Assembly: GCA_020343755.1 (NCBI GenBank)
Contig: CP070810.1
Location: forward strand, 567,751-576,883
DNA from: Dehalococcoidia bacterium
Lineage (GTDB): Bacteria; Chloroflexota; Dehalococcoidia; Dehalococcoidales; E44-bin46
Length of the DNA: 9,133 bases
Direction of reading: 5' to 3'
Each line of letters starts with the position of its first letter. Positions within the stretch are counted from its first letter, which is position 1. Shown in pieces: positions 6,143 through 9,133 of this stretch. Below the pieces are notes generated by a model that saw only the letters and a list, made by a program, of their open reading frames with translations, ran no database searches and had not been told where the DNA came from. Made by a program: the position numbers and the translations under genes.

Positions 6143-7090
6143 CTAGGCCTCTCTAAAATACTTCCTGTAGATGTCCTCTAGAGCGTAGCGCTGAATTTTC
6201 ATCTCTACCAGTAAGCCATTAGCGTCTATTATTGCCTTGGCTATCTTAGGTCTTAAGTCCTCTAAGCAGGTAATAAGCAGTAAATCACCTGACCTTTCTA
6301 CGCTGACTATACCGCTAATCCGCTTGATACAATCAATGAGCTTGGAAGTGATTTCAGTTAGTTTAACCTCAATCCTAAGTCGTCCACCGCCCAAAGCCTC
6401 CCTTCCCAATTGGTCAAGTAAGCCTTCAACTACTAGTTTCCCGTTCACTAATATGCCGACACGGTTACAGATTCGCTGAACCTGGTATAGTTGGTGTGAG
6501 CACATAATAACGGTCATCTTTATTTCCTTGGCTATGTCAGCTATCAGGTCGAGCATTTGGACGATACCCTCAGGGTCTATCCCCGATGTGGGTTCGTCTA
6601 GGATAGCGACCTTGGGCATTTTAATAAGTATATCGGCAATTGCCAGGCGCTGCTTCATCCCTCGGGAAAACTCTCCCACCTGCTGCTCGGCTACATGTGA
6701 CAGGCCAACTGTACCCAGTGACTCGTTTACTCTTTTGGTAACAAGGTCTTCAGGAAGACCGTTTAACCTAGCGGTATAGGCTAGGTTATAGCTTGCAGTT
6801 AAATCCTCATAAAACCCTACCTTTTCCGGAACATAGCCGGTGATGCGCTTAACCTTGAGTGGCTCCCTAGTAGAGTTGTACCCATATATATGGGCTGTGC
6901 CAGAGGTTGGCTCAGTGAGTCCAAGCAGCATTAATATAGTTGTCGTTTTCCCAGCGCCATTGGGACCAAGGAAGCCAAAGATATCACCCTCTTCTATACG
7001 GAGGTTTAACTTGTCAACGACCGTAGTCTTATCATAGTTTTTGGTCAAGTCTACCGTCTCTACTACCAATTGTTCAGTCAACTTACTCAC
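6143..7090 (-). CDS. ABC transporter ATP-binding protein
   Basis: This is the cytoplasmic ATPase partner of the adjacent permease. From the GTG start (315 residues) it has Walker A GPNGAGKTT (42-50), a Q-loop position with Glu89 in GYVPE, as in many ABC-2 ATPases, signature FSRGMKQR (141-148, Arg in place of the usual first Gly), Walker B VAILDEP (161-167), D-loop SGID (169-172) and the switch His199 in CSHQL. A C-terminal accessory domain of about 100 residues follows. The start is chosen at GTG 7090, which overlaps the upstream stop in a GTGA arrangement. A longer frame opening at 7168 would overlap the NEW3 gene by 82 nt and adds 26 residues without family character. A TTG three codons further in, preceded by GGTGAG, is another possible start. 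Confidence 0.92.
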   Translation of the reverse strand: MSKLTEQLVVETVDLTKNYDKTTVVDKLNLRIEEGDIFGFLGPNGAGKTTTILMLLGLTEPTSGTAHIYGYNSTREPLKVKRITGYVPEKVGFYEDLTASYNLAYTARLNGLPEDLVTKRVNESLGTVGLSHVAEQQVGEFSRGMKQRLAIADILIKMPKVAILDEPTSGIDPEGIVQMLDLIADIAKEIKMTVIMCSHQLYQVQRICNRVGILVNGKLVVEGLLDQLGREALGGGRLRIEVKLTEITSKLIDCIKRISGIVSVERSGDLLLITCLEDLRPKIAKAIIDANGLLVEMKIQRYALEDIYRKYFREA

Positions 7091-8013
7091 CGTCTGCCTA
7101 ATCGTCTGAATAAAACTACCAAACCGGCTATAACTGCCACGGCAATGCCGATACCGGCCCCTCCCCAAATGGTCGGTGTTATCACAGTTACCCTCATTTC
7201 CAGGGTATACGTTGCCTTTTCGCCTAAAAACTTCAGAAGAACGTTATAGTCACCGGCTATCGTTTTAGCCGGTGGGGCTATTACTATATCCACCTCCTGT
7301 TGAAGCCCTGGTTCCAGAGCGTCTATCTTGTAGGGGGTGAAGGTTACACTCCACCCCTCTGATTTGGTTGACGTAAATGTGATATTGTCAATGGTTCCCG
7401 TCCCGTAGTTCTCCACTATGACGGTTAAATGGTTATCCTCACCAGCCTTTGCCTCCATATTACGCCGTAGTGTGGCGGTAGACACGTACAAATTATAAGT
7501 AGGCGGTATCTCAGTTACCACTGCCGTAAGCTCAACACTGTCTTTGAGCTCGCCTGAGCCTGCATTGAATGTCGCTGTATACTCACCCGGCTCAGGTAGC
7601 TCCCCTGCTAGTGGAGCAATTAAAACCTTGACTTTATCCGGGTATGTCTTCCCCGGCTCAAGGGTGATGCTCTCTATCATGAATTCCCCATATGTAGGTC
7701 TAATTTCTCCAATCCAGCCAACAGGTACCGTAAGGTCGAGGTCAAATGCCCTGGGTTCACTGCCTTGATAGACCAGTGAAATCTCAAACTCAAAGATTTC
7801 GCCAGAGAAAGCGCGCATCACTGGATACCGAGGAATAGCCTCAAACTTTGTTTCAGGCGGCTCTTCAGGCGGGGGTTCCTCTTGACTTGGTGGTAATGAA
7901 GCAGAGCCATTGCTAGCTTCTTGAGCGGCGAGCACAACTGAGCCTCCTAGTAAGCCGCTGAGCATGGCAAAGAGTAAGACAAAACAAAAAACATAACGAG
8001 TTGGTCTAACCAT
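7087..8013 (-). CDS. Membrane-anchored exported protein with two NEW3 (Ig-like) domains
   Basis: This 308-residue protein has a signal peptide (basic start, hydrophobic 7-29, probable cleavage near LAA, 28-30), a Pro/Glu-rich linker (41-54) and two beta-rich repeats (about 57-168 and 174-278). Each repeat shows the NEW3 pattern: a GW near mid-domain, an LEPG turn, a VxIAP strand and a GxY strand. A C-terminal membrane helix (283-302) with basic tail RRLGRR follows. It should sit outside the membrane, anchored by its C-terminus. NEW3 domains occur in sugar-related enzymes and in exported proteins beside ABC-2 transporters; the function here is unknown. It is the first gene of the operon, has an excellent ribosome binding site AAGGAGGG (8028-8021, 7 nt before ATG), and overlaps the ATPase start, implying near-equal synthesis. 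Confidence 0.85.
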   Translation of the reverse strand: MVRPTRYVFCFVLLFAMLSGLLGGSVVLAAQEASNGSASLPPSQEEPPPEEPPETKFEAIPRYPVMRAFSGEIFEFEISLVYQGSEPRAFDLDLTVPVGWIGEIRPTYGEFMIESITLEPGKTYPDKVKVLIAPLAGELPEPGEYTATFNAGSGELKDSVELTAVVTEIPPTYNLYVSTATLRRNMEAKAGEDNHLTVIVENYGTGTIDNITFTSTKSEGWSVTFTPYKIDALEPGLQQEVDIVIAPPAKTIAGDYNVLLKFLGEKATYTLEMRVTVITPTIWGGAGIGIAVAVIAGLVVLFRRLGRR

Positions 8014-8078
8014 AAATCAACCCTCCTTCTTGTTCTTGACAACTGGTTACTTTTTCATTGGGTTTAAATTCAATAAGT

Positions 8079-8107
8079 AGTATATCCCTCGCTGAGAATC
8101 AAATCAA
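8079..8107 (-). promoter_or_regulatory. Promoter of the NEW3/ABC transporter operon
   Basis: On the minus strand TTGATT (8107-8102, 4 of 6 to consensus) and TATACT (8084-8079, 5 of 6) are separated by exactly 17 bp. Transcription would start near 8072, giving a leader of about 58 nt before the start codon at 8013. The -35 element lies inside the left repeat copy (8101-8127), so a protein bound there would compete with RNA polymerase. Confidence 0.6.
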
Positions 8108-8127
8108 GTTTTGCTAGATTGAGCATC
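8101..8127. repeat. Left copy of a 27/28-bp direct repeat (candidate operator)
   Basis: This copy consists of AAATCAAGTTTT (8101-8112), a 2-nt centre GC, and TAGATTGAGCATC (8115-8127). Both flanking blocks are identical in the right copy at 8206-8233, which has a 3-nt centre TTA. The copies start exactly 105 bp apart, about ten helical turns, so they face the same side of the DNA. This one covers the -35 of the minus-strand promoter. The blocks contain TCAA and TTGA as a loose inverted pair, consistent with a dimeric regulator. Confidence 0.7.
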
Positions 8128-8177
8128 GGTGTAACCTTATAGGGTTTGTCAGGTCTATCCCATATGATGAAACAAAA

Positions 8178-8196
8178 TTGTTAAGATGTTGTTAAG
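8178..8196. promoter_or_regulatory. 11-bp-phased tandem octamer, possible response-regulator site
   Basis: TTGTTAAG occurs at 8178-8185 and again at 8189-8196, a start-to-start distance of 11 bp. On the opposite strand this contains TTAACA, 5 bp, TTAACA, the spacing and core known for the Bacillus PhoP box and the geometry of OmpR/PhoB-family sites in general. It lies between the two divergent promoters, 29 bp upstream of the acpS -35. No response regulator is encoded in the window, so the identity of the binding protein is inference. Confidence 0.4.
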
Positions 8197-8205
8197 TTTG
8201 GTCTA

Positions 8206-8233
8206 AAATCAAGTTTTTTATAGATTGAGCATC
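8206..8233. repeat. Right copy of the 27/28-bp direct repeat (candidate operator)
   Basis: AAATCAAGTTTT (8206-8217), centre TTA, then TAGATTGAGCATC (8221-8233), matching 25 positions of the left copy. Its TTGAGC (8225-8230) is the -35 element of the plus-strand promoter of acpS. The sequences flanking the two copies are not similar, so the match is not part of a longer duplication. Confidence 0.7.
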
Positions 8234-8253
8234 TAGGTAAAATAGACTATAAT
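8225..8253 (+). promoter_or_regulatory. Promoter of acpS
   Basis: TTGAGC (8225-8230, 4 of 6) and a perfect TATAAT (8248-8253) are separated by 17 bp. The start of transcription would fall near 8260, leaving a leader of about 77 nt before acpS. A 14-bp inverted repeat, GTAAT-CGGT-ATTAC (8258-8271), coincides with the start point and could be a further binding site. Confidence 0.7.
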
Positions 8254-8336
8254 TCTTGTAATCGGTATTACCAATACATATTCAGCGCATTCTGTCTATT
8301 GTGGCTGACTCAGTCCTCTAGTTTCACATCGATATA

Positions 8337-8702
8337 ATGCACTATATAGGCGTAGATATAATAGAAATAGCCCGCATTGAAAAGGCGATAGCCTGTTGGG
8401 GGGAGCGATTCCTCCATCGGGTATATACCGATTCTGAGCTTAAGCTGTGCGGCGGTAGCTCTTCATCTCTGGCTGGTCGTTTTGCCGGTAAGGAGGCAGT
8501 GATAAAAGCATTAGGTGGGCGAAGTAAAGGCTTCAGCTGGAAGGAGATCGAGATATTATCTGACTCCAGGGGCAAACCTTTAGTCCATCTTCATGGTAAT
8601 ACGCGAAATCAAGCTAATGCCCTGGGTTTAGATAATTTGGCTATCAGTCTGTCTGATTGCGAACAATATGCTATTGCTTTTGTCGTCGGTGAAACCAAAT
8701 AA
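8337..8702 (+). CDS. acpS: AcpS, holo-[acyl-carrier-protein] synthase
   Basis: AcpS transfers the 4'-phosphopantetheine arm of coenzyme A to a serine of apo-ACP, activating it for fatty acid synthesis. The 121 residues match the usual length of this small trimeric enzyme. Visible are the N-terminal GVDIIEIARIE with magnesium ligand Asp7, the second signature LAGRFAGKEAVIKALG (45-60) with ligand Glu53, WKEIEIL, GKP, and the final strand LAISLSD...YAIAFVV. The common SLSH is SLSD here. ATG 8337 is the only plausible start since GVDI must lie close to the N-terminus, but no Shine-Dalgarno precedes it. It probably forms an operon with the membrane protein gene 51 nt downstream. Confidence 0.93.
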   Translation: MHYIGVDIIEIARIEKAIACWGERFLHRVYTDSELKLCGGSSSSLAGRFAGKEAVIKALGGRSKGFSWKEIEILSDSRGKPLVHLHGNTRNQANALGLDNLAISLSDCEQYAIAFVVGETK

Positions 8703-8753
8703 GAACACCGCTTTTCAAAAGGATTTAAACTAATGATGCCAGGAGACATTTAA

Positions 8754-9133
8754 ATGGGGTTGGCTAAATGGGCGGCTATAGGTTTTTTAGGCTTTCTTCT
8801 TTTCCTGTCATTGTTAGTCTTTGGTTTGATGTTTGCCAAGAATCGCACCGTTCTCAATCCTGACTTTGTTATCTCTCACCTAGATAGGCTGGATTTGCCA
8901 TCATTGGCGGAGGAGATGCTGATACAGCAGATTCCAGAGGAGGTGGGGTTTGTTACTGGGTATCTGGATGATGTCATTTCTGACCTCGAACCGTGGATAA
9001 GAGAGCAGGTAAATACCGCTGTCTATGCCGGCTATGAGTACCTCTTGGGCAAGAGCCAAAGCCTGAGCCTGGTAATTGATATGGAACCGGTGAAGCAAAG
9101 TTTGAGAGACAGCCTGTGGCAGGCTTTGGTAGA
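8754..9133 (+). CDS. Membrane-anchored protein of unknown function (3' end cut off)
   Basis: An open frame starts at ATG 8754, with ribosome binding site AGGAG at 8741-8745 (8 nt spacing), and runs through the window end without a stop (126 complete codons). Residues about 7-28 are a strongly hydrophobic segment preceded by Lys5, so it is a signal anchor or uncleaved signal. The rest is soluble, helical and acidic, with motifs LNPDFVISHLDRLDLPSL and EPWIREQV and a YLLGKSQSLSL stretch. It would lie outside the cytoplasm. I do not recognise a named family. It follows acpS on the same strand and is probably co-transcribed. Confidence 0.75.
   Translation, partial: MGLAKWAAIGFLGFLLFLSLLVFGLMFAKNRTVLNPDFVISHLDRLDLPSLAEEMLIQQIPEEVGFVTGYLDDVISDLEPWIREQVNTAVYAGYEYLLGKSQSLSLVIDMEPVKQSLRDSLWQALV

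Noticed and set aside
6237..7037. Plus-strand open frames opposite the ABC ATPase
   Set aside because: Low-complexity Ser/Pro/Ile-rich shadows of a well-supported minus-strand gene.
7091..7168. Longer N-terminus of the ABC ATPase starting at 7168
   Set aside because: It would overlap the NEW3 gene by 82 nt and the added residues are Arg/Ser-rich without ABC family character; GTG 7090 gives a clean 4-nt overlap.
8333..8338. TATAAT overlapping the acpS start codon as a -10 element
   Set aside because: No matching -35 lies 16-18 bp upstream, and transcription would start inside the gene.
8901..9098. Minus-strand 65-codon frame at the right edge
   Set aside because: It is antisense to the plus-strand membrane protein gene, which has a good ribosome binding site and a clear membrane anchor.
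1..9133. CRISPR array, tRNA/rRNA, insertion sequence or prophage
   Set aside because: No spaced identical repeats, tRNA-like cloverleaf, transposase or phage gene could be seen on either strand.

Overview
The window looks like a chromosomal piece of a Chloroflexota bacterium of the Dehalococcoidia type. This is inferred from gene content and protein style and was not tested by any search. Two observations point there. The division/cell-wall cluster is reduced to mraZ-rsmH-ftsA-ftsZ, with no ftsL, ftsI, mur, ftsW or ftsQ genes. A secreted NEW3-domain protein sits in one operon with an ABC-2 type transporter. Dehalococcoides and relatives keep FtsZ-based division but lack a murein wall, which fits the first point.

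Left part, plus strand (1-4370): a promoter at 42-72 overlaps a run of TGGT-centred repeats with an exact 10-bp period, which looks like an MraZ box. It is followed by a 65-residue ribbon-helix-helix protein, mraZ, rsmH, a 92-nt gap holding a possible tiny leader ORF that overlaps the ftsA start, then ftsA and ftsZ. The run ends in a compact region with two hairpins, one reading as a terminator for ftsZ and the other for the convergent genes.

Middle part, minus strand (8013 down to 4389): a tightly packed operon of a membrane-anchored NEW3-domain protein, an ABC ATPase (GTGA stop/start overlap), an ABC-2 permease (1-nt gap) and a DUF72 protein 40 nt further on. The first three probably form one exporter or membrane-remodelling complex. 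The DUF72 gene is probably a co-transcribed passenger.

Intergenic region 8014-8336 is a divergent control region. It has a minus-strand promoter for the transporter operon, a plus-strand promoter with a perfect TATAAT for acpS, and two nearly identical 27/28-bp repeats exactly 105 bp apart, each overlapping the -35 element of one promoter. Between them is an 11-bp-phased tandem octamer that resembles sites for PhoB/PhoP-type response regulators. This is the most promising undescribed feature of the window.

Right part, plus strand (8337-9133): acpS (holo-ACP synthase) and the 5' part of a gene for a membrane-anchored protein of unknown function that runs off the window end. I saw no rRNA, tRNA, insertion sequence, phage gene or CRISPR array.
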